Assembly (NCBI GenBank): GCA_024362935.1
Contig: JANCRA010000005.1
Span: forward strand, 25,256,235-25,320,234
Length of the DNA: 64,000 nucleotides
Reading direction: 5' to 3'
From: Setophaga petechia
Lineage: Eukaryota; Chordata; Aves; Passeriformes; Parulidae
Shown here: one piece after another, positions 52,601 through 64,000 of the stretch
Layout: every line of letters begins with the position of its first letter
Position numbering within the stretch: the first letter of the stretch is position 1
Notes under the pieces: generated by a model
The model's input: the letters and a program-made list of their open reading frames with translations, nothing else
The model's database searches: none
What the model was told of the DNA's origin: nothing
Translations under genes and position numbers: made by a program

Positions 52601-55600
52601 AAGTCAGTGGTAACTGATGTTTTGATTTTTGAGTGTGTTCCTGTGAAACTGCTCAAACCTCAGTTGTAGTTTGGAAATAGTGCCCTGTCAGAGAACCAAA
52701 ATGAATTTACCTTCAAGGCTGTCCCCATGGTAAGATTATCATACAATTTTTAGCCCCTTGCACTATTACAGTGTAGAAAATATAACTCCACCTGTTTCTT
52801 TTGCACATCTGTTAAATGTTTCATGTGTCATTTTAGTATATACTCTAAATAAGTGAACTTCAGATCATGGCACTGGAGTTAAGATGTTCTGAAGAGTGTG
52901 TATGGATTATACCCCTCTGCAAGAAGCCCCATATGTTAAGAGTCATTCAAGCACACCGAGCAGTGCTTCTGCTTTGCTGTGCCTTGTGCTCACATCTAGC
53001 AAAATGAGCTAGAAAAATTTTCACTTGTTGTCTTTGCTTTTCCTTAGTTTGTAGTTGGAGCGTTAAATGCTTTCTGTATAAGGCTTACACGCTTCACCTT
53101 GCATGTGCCAGTGGCTTAATAAGAGCATCTGCTGTCTTTCTGTAGCAAATCTGATGATTTTTCTATGCACGTATATTTAGTTGTGCATATAAATAGAATC
53201 CAGGCACTGTTAGATGCATATGAAAGTGAACGTCAGATTGAAATGGTAACATATGAGGTTTTCTGCAGTTCCATTTATGAAGTATCAAGTTAAAAACAAA
53301 GCTGTGAAGTAGCCAGAAAACTTTTTATTTCTGCAGCCAAAGGCATATGCTTGTACAGCCTAACGTAATTAGGTCCCTATATATTCTTAGAATGGTCAGT
53401 ATTTCGTGGGTTGTATCATTGTCTGCAAGCTGGTTTTTCATTATGGCTGGGCTTTTACACAGCAGAAAGTAGGAAAGCACTGCTCCAGATGTCTGGCTCC
53501 TTTCACCGACTTTGTTGCTGTCTACAGCAAAATTTTAGTTTTAACTCTGCAGAGCAAATTCCCTTTGAATCTTTGGATACCCTTAAACAGTATAGTACTG
53601 GAGTATGTGTAAATGTCTACAAAGTACAGTGATTGGAGTGGCTGGTTTAAGAGGAGCTATAAAATGGTTCCAGCTGGAGTGCATTCTTGAGGTAAGCTCA
53701 AAATGCACTCCAAATTGTCAGCACACTACTCAGAAAAAACACAAGAAACAAATCATCTTTAGTGTGCTTTGCTTCCCTTAATGCACATAAGGACAGTGTA
53801 AATGGAAGCTGGTCAATTTTCAACAGTTTGTGTAAAATTGTCCCTAGGTTTTGCTTCCGTACTTCAGCCTTTGTGAATAAATGCATCACACAGGGTTGTA
53901 AGTATACCTGTGTGCATTTCTGTGCTCATAATGCCGTCTATATTTCAATAAATATTGTGTATCTGTCCATTAATATTTATATGGAACAGAGAGCTTTGGT
54001 TCTTGCAATTTTTAATAAACATTGATGGTGTTACTAGTTTATACAGAGCATTCAATATGCTCCATCAGAATGGCAGCTCTAATTAGGTTCCTTGAATTAG
54101 CTAATGGATTTTGAGAAAGATAGCTTACAAAGCTCTTACAGCTGTCCAAGATACTCCTGCCATGGCAGAAAGACAAAAGGCCACTGGAAGCTGCAGATTT
54201 GAAAGCGTTAGAAATGTGGCTGACTGTTAAAAAAGATAAATTACATTTGTATTTTTTTTCCTGTAAAAGTCCTAACACTGGATTAATGTTATTCTTGTTG
54301 TGACAATTTATTAAAAATACCCCAAAAAAATCCAACTTTATAGTAAAGATGTGTTTTGGCTCTGAGAGAGCTGTGCTTTACCCTGATGCTTTGCACATGA
54401 TGTAAATTCTTTTCCATTCTTAAAATGTAAGTTATATCTGCCACAGAATTACAGACACAGAGAACTTGTTTTTCAGTTGAGGTCGAGTTGCCTACCTTCT
54501 CTCTAGCTAAGCCAGGTATTAAAAAAGCAAACCATAGATTGGCACGTATGTAACGAAGAGTAGATGATATAGCCTCTAGTGTGAAACTTGGAGAAGTAAT
54601 TTCTGAGAGAAAATAGATGGTTACTCTGGGCTTTGAAATTTTCAACAAAGTATGTTTTGGAACATGGGCAGTGGCATCTGCTGTGAGGGAATTCTTAGAT
54701 CCTCAATTCTTCTCTCACAAGGGAGTGCAGAAATTAAGACTGCACTGAATAGTCACCTTCTCTCCCTCCTGCTTTTGCTTTGTGTGTGGTAAAGAGGATT
54801 CCTGAGGGACTCATGAATGGCTAATTCATTGGAAGTTTGTAAAGTAGTTATTATTTCAGCTTTAGTGATAAGTTTAATAAACAGTAGTGCAAAAAGCAAT
54901 AGCCTGTAAGTGAAAAAAACCTAGCTGCCAGTTCCAGACAGGTGTGATAGTCTTTAAGAAATAGAGTTACATTTCTACACTGGATTTTAGCATTCAGCAT
55001 TTGCTTTGTTGGATTGTTAAAGCTTCTGTAAATTGAGTTTGGAGGGCTGAAAATCTGCTCTGTGTTGATGTGACCTATCTATTGTAAATATGCCAGCTGC
55101 TTTACATCAGTAAAGTGAAATACCCCCTCCCAAGCTGTGTTGTAATACAGAGTGCCAAAAAAGGCAATTTAAGTACTTTGCCACGTAAATCCAGATGAAA
55201 TTACCTTGGAGAGAAGGCCTTCAATTATGCCTCACACGTGACTTCTGCATGGTGGATAAAAGGCATAATTGATATCATCTTTAGTGAAGAAACCAGAAAC
55301 TGTTGCATTGTCTAGAGGCTACTGAAAATACCAGGAAAATCTGTTTTTCATTATTTTCATTGTGTGTTGTTTATAGAGAGTTTGGTTGTTGTCAGCAGCC
55401 GAGTCCCTAATCTCCCTGCTTTCCTAGCCCTTCAGAGACAAGTGCACATCTCACATCAACAAGACAGCAGTAAACTGGTCCCATGCCAGAAGCAGACATT
55501 GCCATTAACCAACCCAAACTGGAAAGGCATCTTTTTTTATTATTAGTTAAGATCTAGTGATTGCCTTCTTTGATGAGGCACAATACATTGAGCAGAGAAA

Positions 55601-58194
55601 AGGAGAAAAATTACCTTTCTTTGAAATAAAGATGGCAATCTGGCTACGAACAAGAAAATGTCTGCCTTTTTTTCTTTCCTTTCTACTTGATTGCAAATAA
55701 GGTTTCTGTTAGAGTAGCATATACCATATCTGCTTACAGTGAAGTTAAACTTCATTGTGCCAATTTTGTTTCCATAAAGCAACAAATCAGGCTATACCTC
55801 CCGTTATTCCTGTCCAGTTGTAGTCAACTATAAGTTATAAAGGAGAGTAATGGAGATGAGAAGTGGCTGGTTTGAAAAGATGATGCTCATTTGAATGTCT
55901 AGGCTGTCTGCCATGACAAACAGGAAAAGGTGTTGTATGTCATGTGAAGGAAGGGAAACATAAAAGGTTGCCTTGTGTCAAGCCACTGAGAGATATTTTA
56001 TAAACAGTTTGGAAAAACTGAAAGTGATACAAATCTGTTGGTCTCAATCTTCAAATGGTTCTTTTGAGGTTTCTGTAAACATATTGTGAGCTATTTGGGG
56101 AAAGAAAAGGTTAATGACATTGCTAATTCATATCATGCAAGGTTCTCTTCCCTTCTTTCTTCCTAATGAGTCTGTAGGAACCTGAGAATATCATCATCTC
56201 TCTTTCCACTAAGCTCCTAATGTCAAGAGGTCAGTAGTGATGTTACAGGGTCAATAGGACTCAATTTACCTCCAGACAAATGGTAGTCATGTGCTGCCCT
56301 AGGAGGCTTTGACCTTTTGGACAGAAGTGGTTGTACTGCTTTTATGTTCACCTAAAGAATTGAAAGGTGACAGCATATGTTTCACTGAGCACAGTTATGA
56401 GTTTTTAAAATATTGTAAAACAGATTAAAATTTGGGGACTTTAATATACAGGTTCAACTAAGTATAAATGGCTTCTTCAGTGTAATTTGTTTTTCTGCAG
56501 TTTGTTTATGATTCTTTATATGTATTTATGTACCTAGTGAGAAACATATCCATCTAATGTGTTGTGGAGACCAATGAAGCCATATGCACAGTTCCAGTTC
56601 CTAGAAAGATGTCATTCCTAACTTGGGTCCTCAGTGTGAGGTGTGTGTAGCCCAAACCCGGCTGGCTTTGGCTAAGCATCACAGGTGGTTACTGAATCTG
56701 CAAGGCAACATCAGGGATGTCAGCAAGGCCTTTCTGACAAGTCTTTCCTTGCAATGCCATTTCCTTACTCAAGTACATATGAAAAGAGTAAATGTTCATA
56801 TCTTTCTAAAATCTCTTTCTCTTGGTGGTCACAAAGATAAAAGCTGAATTACAGTAGAATTATGTTCTTACCATTGATTTTCTTTTTATCACTTCCCACT
56901 ATTCTTTTTATTCCTTCTTACTATTGCAGTTGCAAAAATATCTTCGTACAAGGTAGAAATGCAAGGGCTGGAACTGAAAGAGAAACTTACTCAAATACTT
57001 ATTTGTTATAACTTCAAAATGGAAGTTTTATCTTAAGTGAAAGATAGATACTCTTACATGCTCTGTTGGACACCATTATACTGTGTATCTTTGTAGACCA
57101 CTGTGTTCCTTTTAATATGTAAAATTAGTTTTGTTTTTTAGCAGATCATGAATGGAAGATTGTCCATTCTCTAGAGTCTGTGAATCACGTTTTGTCTTGG
57201 ATTTGTTAATGGAAAATTCTCTAAAAGAATAGTTTTTCTTTTTCTTCTTTTTTGTTTGCTTGTTTTATTTTAACTTGGAAGCACCAGTTGTTTGCTTAGG
57301 GGACTGACAGTCAGCTGGGTGAAATCAGTGTTTGAAAGAAGTGGCAGGCAAAAAAGCCCTGTGCAATATTAATGTGTTTAGGAAAACCACTGGAAACAAA
57401 ATGTTTATTGCCTCTTTAAATGTATGTTTATATATAACTTTAAGTGGTTCATCTTACTTCATATGTGCAACACTTGTTTTTAATTTGTGTTATCAAGAAA
57501 GCTGCAGTAAGAAGTCACTAATTTAAAAAATGGCATTTGAACTTGAATGATGGAAATACAGATTAGCAATTCAGAGGAAGAACACAGAGGACATTTTACT
57601 GTGTAAAACCTGAGCCATACATGTTAAATACTGATTATGGTATTCTAATTCTTTGGAAAAAAACTCTAGTATGTCATACTGAATATTATTCAATACGTCT
57701 GTCATATATAATATTATTGCTATGGTGCTTGTTCATCTCTCTCTTCAGAGGTGATGGGGTAAAATTTCACTGTCATATTTTACATAATGTCAGAGAACTG
57801 GAAGCTCAGTTTCTGCTACATTATGGTTCCCCTTTTGCCTTGGACTGTCTGTTCCAGCTGTATTGGTTGAGAGGCTGTTTGGAAGCCTGTCCCTTTGCAC
57901 ATGCAGTGGGCAAGGTGGGCTCTGTGTGGTGCTTCCAGCAGGTGCAGGCACAGGCAGGGAGGGTGAGTTCTGGCCACGGTTTGTGCAGTTGCTGGTCCGG
58001 CCCCAGCAGCTGGGCTGGAACGATCGTGTTGGTTCAAACGATAGCACAGACTTGGTTTTCTCCTTCTCCCAAGCCAGAAAAAGCCCTTATTCTCCCAATA
58101 AGGACTGTGTTTAACAAAACTACAGAATGACTACAGGATGTACTTTTTCCTCTTTTGAATGTTCACATAAGTTTGTTGGGTTTTTTCCTATTTC

Positions 58195-58209
58195 AAAAAA
58201 AAAAAAAAA
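58195..58209. repeat. A15 homopolymer tract
   Basis: Fifteen consecutive A preceded by a T-rich run (gggttttttcctatttc). The T-rich/A-rich pair could fold back weakly. Confidence 0.9.
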
Positions 58210-59576
58210 CCAACCTTGCAGTGTGTGCAGCTTACTGGAAGAACTGTTGAACTTCTCTTAAGTTTGTTTATGGATTGGGGTTTTGGGCATGTTTGTTACT
58301 ATTGTTTGAAATCAGCACCTGAGTCTTCACAACTCTTTTTGAAGTTTCTCAGAGATTCATTCCTACACATAGACGTTATTTTAGAACTTCCCAGTGTCAG
58401 CTGCTTGTGAATCAGTCTCCTTACATGTAGCACAATTTCAGGAAATTGTTCTGAAAACAACTGGAAAATGCTGAGCGAACAGTTCTCTCAGTCTTGTGAC
58501 ACAGAGCAGTCAATGAGTACATTAAATTTTGGATGCTGGGAACATGTGATGGTGGGGGGAGTGGTAAAAGTGGTTGCATGGTTCTCTGAAGAATGTGTAG
58601 CGTGGCTCCAGAGCCATGTCAGGGAAGCAAGCGTGCACAAAACTGTACATATGATGAGGACTGTAATATTTATATCTCCTCAAGGAGAGAGCCCTGCATT
58701 AAATGTAAAGCTACTGTAAAAGAAATCTGTCTGCTGTACTTACCAGGCTTGCTGAAAATCTTCAGTAAGTGTCCTTAATATACACTGACTTTGATTGGAA
58801 TATTGTTTCTATATTTCTTTCTTGTGTAAGCTCAGGTTCCTTTACAGTATAAATAGTCATGCATCTGAAACATTTGAACTAGTATTCATCTGCTGTTTCC
58901 CTGTCTGAGAACTGCTATCTGATCAAACCAATATTTTTTAATTATGTATTTATAGGCAGATGGGAGAATAGTTTACAGTCAATGTATGATCTTCTCTGCA
59001 AATCTTGGAATATTGTGTTGGGTTTTTTTTAATATTGCCTTATCAGTTTCTTTTTTTTATTACTGATGACTTCATTCTGTTTGAATTCAATGCTTCAGTT
59101 TCTTTGGGGTAAACTAATAGATTATGTATGCGATATTTGCACAGTGCTGATTGAATTCATCTGGTGAGTTTGAATGTGGTTCATATATTCACATAATTGT
59201 CAGGAGCCAAGTTGAAATTCAGAGCTGTTTCATGAGCATTGCACAGGGCATCATATTTATCTCACTTTACTCAGGAGTGGGTAAAACTTCCACAGTAAGC
59301 TAGAATACAGCTCTTTCAAAAGCCAATGACTTTTGCATTTGTGCCTGTAAACGATGGAGAAAAAAAAATGATGGAGCTTTAACTGTATCCTGAAAATATG
59401 AAGCGGATGTACTGACCAGCCCTCTGCCTACCTGTTCACTTCACTTTTCTAACAAATTCTGAACCTGCTGGCCATTTTTGACCAGACTTGACTGGTGATT
59501 TGATGTTCAGGAGATACTGGAACACAAAGTCTCAGTAAGTGCAAATAAGCAGCCTAGAGAGGCCTGGATGAATGCT

Positions 59577-59643
59577 CATGCTGGGGAGAAGCACTGCAGT
59601 GTGAACTGTTATCAGACACGAGAGAACCCACAGGAGAGAGGCA
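59577..59643 (+). pseudogene. Possible relic of a C2H2 zinc finger
   Basis: One frame reads HAGEKHCSVNC (59577-59609), resembling the HTGEKPxxCxxC linker and first half of a finger. After a one-base frame change, 59611-59631 reads IRHERTH, the typical end of a finger, followed by an out-of-frame GGAGAG that could be the next linker. The middle of the finger is missing and Cys spacing is wrong, so if real it is a decayed fragment. The match is short and chance is a serious alternative. Confidence 0.22.
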
Positions 59644-61729
59644 CAGGAAATCAGACTTCATGGAGCTGCTTGTTTCCACAGAGATTATGCTTGTGTTTTC
59701 ACACTAATCCAGATGGATAACTTTCCATGTGCTGCTATCTTTCATTTAAATGTTCCTACTCATTCTCATGGTTAGGGTTTGTAGTTTAATACTGCATGGC
59801 AGAGGTTTGCCAAAGCAAAATCTGTCAGGCCCTGTCTTGTAATACATATATAGTCAGCTTGAACTCTGCAGCACCACTTCCACTTGCTGGCTCAAAGGGT
59901 TTGAGCAGAGGAAGTTCACCTACAGGAGACCAACAGTCAGTGGAGCACAGGCTCCTGATTGTCTTGCAATATATCAATCTCAGATTTAATTTTAAAAAGT
60001 GGGGGAGAAAACCCAGTGCGTGTGGTATTTTCAGATTGTCTCTTCAGCCAAAGTACCTGGTGGTAGAAAGTGGGTTAGATCACTGGTGATGGGTGCTGTA
60101 CAGTTTGCAGAGAGCTGCAAGAAACCAGATTGGCTGGAATCAAACGAGACCTATTGCCTGTATTTCAGTGTTTCTTGCTTAACTAGTGCTGCTTTGGGCT
60201 ATGTTGTTGGCAAAGCAACAGGGACAATACTTTGGGCCTTATCTGTATGTTAGCAGCCCTCATTAAACACTTTATCTTTATTTACAAGTAATGTCAGGGG
60301 ATTTCACAGATATTGTAGTGCTCATGAGCTAGGGACCAGGCTTCACTGTTCTAAGGGATACTTTCCATTAGCTAGACCTCAGTTTCAGTGTTTTGCAAAC
60401 TGGAAATGGTTCTTCACTATTTAACAAGAATTATTGCAAGGAATAGAAGCATTTATCTATGGAAGGAATAAAGGTGAAGAGGGAATATATATTTTTTTCC
60501 ATCAGTAGTCCACAGAATTTGTGCAAGCTTTCTGCTCTGTCTTGGCAGATCATGAGAAAAATCTCATGTGCTCTGGAAGATTTCAGTAAGTCAGCCAGAG
60601 AAGCTGGAAACCTCTGGGACTTTATACAGTGAATGGATAACTTAGGCTTCAGGAAAGGAAGTCATTTGATTTTTCATGAAAACATACTGATGCTGCAAGT
60701 AACCATTTCCAATCCTAACTGCATATGCAGTTGCATTTGCAGCCTACGTGGAATTTCTCTTAATTGGTAGTTAATTTCCAACCAGTCTAGATTGCTGATA
60801 CATACTAGAAACTAAGTATTATTGAACTGATGGGTTAGTGTCCAATATTTTGTGTGTGCTGTCCAAATTCTGTTTGCTATGCAAATCCTATGAAGGGCTT
60901 CCCTAGATTCTGGTATACTCATAGGGGAGTGTGATGTAGCAAGATGCTCCACTGAGTCTGTGCTCATGTGAGCAAATCTCTGTTTCTGTAATTCACTGAT
61001 GATGAGGCAGAGTTAAGGTTATAGATTAAGTGACTAAACAGTGAAGTGCTGCAAAAACAATAGTTTGAGTTTAGGAGCAGCCACAAATCAATTGTATAAT
61101 TAATAACTCCCTGTGAATGCCAGTAAATGCTACTTACCTATACACTCCGTACTCACCCCAGTGCTGACTACAGCAGGGCTAGAAATATCTGCAGGAAACT
61201 TTTAATTTTTTCATTTTAAATATGAACAACGTTTTTTGAATTCTTAGCCATTTTCAGGATTTTATTTAATAGGTCCTGGTTATAACTTGAGCTTCTACAG
61301 TTGTACAAGCCCAGCCATAAGGTTTTAGAAGGCTCACTAGGGTCAAAACCCACAGAAAGGCATGTATGTGTTCAACTTGATAAACTAAGCAACTCCACCA
61401 GATTTACCAGAGCAGTTTGCAGTGTGTGCAGTTCTGCATACAAGTGAGTCTTTGTGGATTACTAAGTGAATTACTGTTAATTACCACTTTAAAACTGTAG
61501 TGTCAAGATTTAATAGTGTGCTTTCCCATCTCTCTTGGCTACCCTGGATTTTCATGGTTGATGTTTGAGTTCTTTGTATAATTGGGAGGGAGTTTGTGGT
61601 TTTTTTATGAGACAAAACTTTTTTGTGCTTCTCTGTGAATAATAGTTTATTCTTTACCTAGCACATATGTAATTTTAGGGAAATTCCACATTTAGCATGG
61701 GAGCAAAAGGAAACACTTTTTGTCAGCTT

Positions 61730-61751
61730 ATCATCATCATCATTATTATTA
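61730..61751. repeat. ATC/ATT trinucleotide microsatellite
   Basis: Four TCA units grade into three TTA units (tcatcatcatcattattatt), about 340 bp before exon C. Confidence 0.9.
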
Positions 61752-62087
61752 AAATATGATAGTCTTTTATAGCTGCTCACAGGAATGTTAAAAGTTTTCT
61801 TGTGCTCCCCCATCTGTCTGCATCCATCTGTTGTCTCTTGTCTTGTACTGGAACTGCTAAGTTCTTTGGACAGGGACAGCCTTTTTTAAAAACAGGAATC
61901 AAGTTCACAATTAGCAGCTTTGTCAATATAAGAAAGCAAAAATAAGGCTGATAGGAGCCAGCGGGAACTACGCAAATCAGTAAAATCAAACACAATCCCT
62001 TTGTCTCGGGTCTGGCAATTCTCTGTGTGTACCTGGTGTCAGATATGTGCGTTGATAGGAGTTTCATTCAGCTGCTTTTTCCCCCAG

Positions 62088-62223
62088 TGGCTGCACAGGT
62101 GGCGGGAACGCTGATCGGATCCAGAGGCTGCGGAAGGAGTACCAGCAGGCCCGGCGGGAGGGCTTGCCCTTCTACGAGGAGGACGAGGGAAGGACGCCGC
62201 TGCCGGACTACGACCAGCGCTGG
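62088..62223 (+). CDS. PARD3B: PARD3B coding exon C (DRIQRLRKEY segment; internal exon)
   Basis: This 136 bp exon lies between acceptor gctgctttttcccccag and donor CGCTGG|gtaggt. Its first T completes AGT (Ser) with the AG left by exon B. It then reads GCTGGGNADRIQRLRKEY, QQARREGLPFYEEDEG and RTPLPDYDQRW, ending at a codon boundary (phase 0). The core DRIQ.LRKEY.QARREG..YE.DEGR is very close to what I recall of mammalian PARD3B, and PARD3 has the related DRIQRLRQEFQQAKQ. A helical segment is likely. By hand count 93 of 136 bases are G or C, with 13 CpG dinucleotides, far above exons A and B and the surrounding intron. Extending past the donor would reach a stop only downstream, and alignment memory supports W as the last residue before the next exon. 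Entry phase 2 and exit phase 0 mean that skipping this exon alone would shift the frame. Confidence 0.94.
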
Positions 62224-64000
62224 GTAGGTCCTCAGTGGGATCCTAAGGGCTTTGGCAACACTAACTGTTTGTTAGCAGGAGGTGCTGGTTTGTTTGTATT
62301 TTCCAGAAATCCTCTCTTGGTTTAACGTCAATTTAGGGACTTCATGGAAATGGAGAAATCCCTAATGCCAGCCCACCAAAGAGACGACATGCCAAAGAAA
62401 TGTTGTCTCTTTGGTTAAGAGAAAATGTTAATAATGAGAACTTGACTAAAATTAACTCGTCCATTCACTATGTTTGATTTGGGTCCAGGTTTCCTCCATT
62501 AAGCCCAAGACAGAGATTCACTGCCAGACTTTGTCATGTGTGGTAGCATGAAGGCTTTTCAAATGGATTTATGGTACTCTGGCTGTTCATCCAGTGATTC
62601 TCTGGGTTAACAAGAGCATTAGAAGGGCAGCCTGTCACTGTGCTTAGCTGCAAAGTGAGAGGAAGGAAATAGAGGCATGTCTGTCCTACCCTTCCTTCTG
62701 CACATGGGACGGTAGCAATCTGGCCATGTTACAGCCTTTGTAACTTTTATAAAGTGAAAAATGTAATAATTTGCTCCCCTGCATCAAATTTCTTAAAATA
62801 CTCTATGAACACTCTAGCACTGGATTTGTTCTATACATGTGTATGTGGTGTATTCCCTGTTTTACATCTGGGTCTCACACTACACAGAGACATATTATCT
62901 ACCCCACTACTGCTGAGTAACCTATAACCTATAGAAAAACCAGAGATTAAATCAACAGTGTCAGATTTTTGAATCTGTTAAATAAATGCAACAGCCATAG
63001 TCTATGGGTACTCAAGAGCTCTGCCTGAGCAAGTTTTGAACTTGGACACTGTCTCCTTAGAGGTAATTTATAATCAACCAGCATTCAAAAGTGTAGTTTT
63101 GATAAAATGCAATTTATGCTAAATTCAAAATTTTAGTTTAAAAAAAGACAGAATTGTGTGAAAATCTTAAGAATGTATATACTTCTGAAGTTTGAACTAA
63201 CATTGGTTTTAATGTCTCCAAACTGTCGGTGTGAATGCTGAAGTGAAAGCTTCAATGACTGCTATAGTATAAAAAATCCTGTGCAAGAGTAGACTTTATT
63301 GAAACCCCAGAGAGATGCAGAGTTAAAAGGGGTGTTTTTACATAAATTATCATATATATTTGTTCATTAACTCCAAAACTGTTGTTGTATATATTATTCT
63401 TATTCAATTACCAAAAGTGTCATCTTCAGCAAAATAACTCTTTCCTTAAAGCACTTAACTTTAATCCACTGCCTTAAATTTTGTGACCCAAATTTGTGAG
63501 TCAATGTACCTGTCATTCTTCTTCTGAATAGCTTTTGTAAACTAAAATAAGAATATGCATCAAATATGTCTTCCTGTTGAAATTCTGTGTTGTGATAAGT
63601 GTCCTCACAGGCCTCAGACTGGGTCAGTGCTACCTCTTCAGCAGCCTGAAGAGTTCTACCTCTTATCTGAAACTGATAAAACTTTATTAATGTTTAGATG
63701 AGGTTGAGATTTGTGATCCAGTGTAGTTTCACAAGATTCACAAAGGTTTCTTCTAGGTAATCCTCTATAAGCCTTTCCTGTTAGGTATAATGCCCAGAGA
63801 TTACTGATTTCCAAAGCTTTGCTTTTCCCATGAGGCATGTTGTCCTTAATCAAAGCACCTGAAAGGGTGCTTAAAGTACCTTAATCATTAAATGATTCAT
63901 AATAGTGGCACCAGGATTGCTGGTTTTTGTCCTTCCAATGCAGAATATTTGTAAACAGTTTTATTATGAAGAATGGCAGTCTGCTCAAAAATCAGAGTTT
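62224..64000 (+). other. PARD3B: Start of the intron after exon C
   Basis: It begins with donor gtaggtcc and is non-coding to the end of the window. No repeat element, conserved ORF or RNA gene was recognised. Confidence 0.85.

Larger units (their letters stand above)
32088..62087 (+). other. PARD3B: Intron between exons B and C (30,000 bp)
   Basis: A complete intron with ends gtaata and ctttttcccccag, interrupting a Ser codon in phase 2. Listed separately are an unassigned ORF (35.7 kb), a duplication plus GGAT array (38.8 kb), A-tracts (39.2, 42.8 and 58.2 kb), AT-rich low complexity (47.27 kb), a CpG-rich candidate exon (47.9-48.1 kb), AT microsatellites (49.6 kb) and a possible zinc-finger relic (59.6 kb). 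No CR1 end was recognised anywhere in it. Nothing was seen in 40-47 kb or 53-58 kb beyond short chance ORFs. Confidence 0.88.
1..64000 (+). other. PARD3B: Interior of the PARD3B gene (partial; three coding exons and four intron segments)
   Basis: Seen: three ORF segments with good splice signals on the + strand join in one reading frame, with phases 2, 2, 2 and 0 at the successive boundaries. Known: PARD3B is a PARD3-like scaffold with an N-terminal oligomerisation domain, three PDZ domains and a long charged C-terminal region. It localises to tight junctions, and the mammalian gene is very large with huge introns. The paralogue PARD3 was considered. It reads RFGKHRKDDK and RLRQEFQQAKQDE at the equivalent places, as I remember it, whereas this window reads FGKKKEDK and RLRKEYQQARREG, which fits PARD3B. 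The start codon, promoter, PDZ exons and stop codon all lie outside the window. The comparison uses remembered family sequence, not an alignment. Confidence 0.9.

Noticed and set aside
57621..58130. A 169-codon + strand ORF
   Set aside because: It has no recognisable domain, begins in AT-rich and continues into GC-rich sequence with changing composition, and is overlapped by other open frames. It is most likely chance.
16196..62223. Assignment to PARD3 rather than PARD3B
   Set aside because: Exon A (FGKKKEDK), exon B (DPNYARVNHFRE, HLEGLYAKINK) and exon C (LRKEYQQARREG) fit PARD3B. The corresponding PARD3 blocks I recall differ at many positions.
1..64000. CRISPR arrays, operons, tRNA, rRNA, snRNA genes or phage-like systems
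   Set aside because: Nothing resembling regularly spaced identical repeats, tRNA cloverleaf boxes, U6/5S-type sequence or prokaryotic gene organisation was seen. The window is spliced vertebrate DNA.

Overview
The window is vertebrate nuclear DNA. It is the interior of one very large, intron-rich gene on the + strand. Three short exons are spliced in register and read as part of the C-terminal region of PARD3B (Par-3 family cell polarity regulator beta, also called PAR3-like). CR1 LINE 3' ends, the low density of interspersed repeats and the lack of Alu, L1 or B elements point to a bird. Turtles and crocodilians also carry CR1, so the bird call is an inference. I cannot name the order.

Layout: 1-16195 is the 3' part of an intron. 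It holds a ~115 bp direct repeat (1.29 and 1.83 kb), a perfect GAGATCTCTC palindrome (6.37 kb), a small hairpin (12.68 kb) and one well-preserved antisense CR1 fragment (13.2-13.8 kb). Exon A is 16196-16306. The next intron, 16307-31790, holds two degenerate minisatellites (17.7 and 22.3 kb), a short tandem duplication (23.85 kb), a 10-bp-stem hairpin (23.43 kb) and two older CR1 fragments (28.3 and 30.1 kb). Exon B is 31791-32087. The ~30 kb intron 32088-62087 has almost no recognisable mobile DNA. It holds an unassigned 122-codon ORF (35.7 kb), an A-tract/GGAT repeat cluster (38.8-39.2 kb), a small CpG-rich patch that could be a cryptic exon (48.0 kb), a stop-poor region (48.7-49.4 kb), long minus-strand ORFs (51.2-52.7 kb) and a doubtful C2H2 zinc-finger relic (59.6 kb). 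Exon C is 62088-62223, followed by the start of another intron.

How the parts work together: exon A ends with two bases of a codon that exon B completes, and exon B ends with AG that exon C completes to AGT (Ser). The joined reading frame is continuous through three GT-AG boundaries, which is the strongest evidence for the annotation. PARD3B is a scaffold at epithelial cell junctions, related to PARD3. The window covers only its charged region downstream of the PDZ domains. No promoter, first or last exon, RNA gene, CRISPR array or microbial-type system was seen. I found no convincing new biological system. The best leads are the two in-frame cassette-type exons, the CpG-rich candidate exon, the tandem-repeat clusters and the possible zinc-finger relic.
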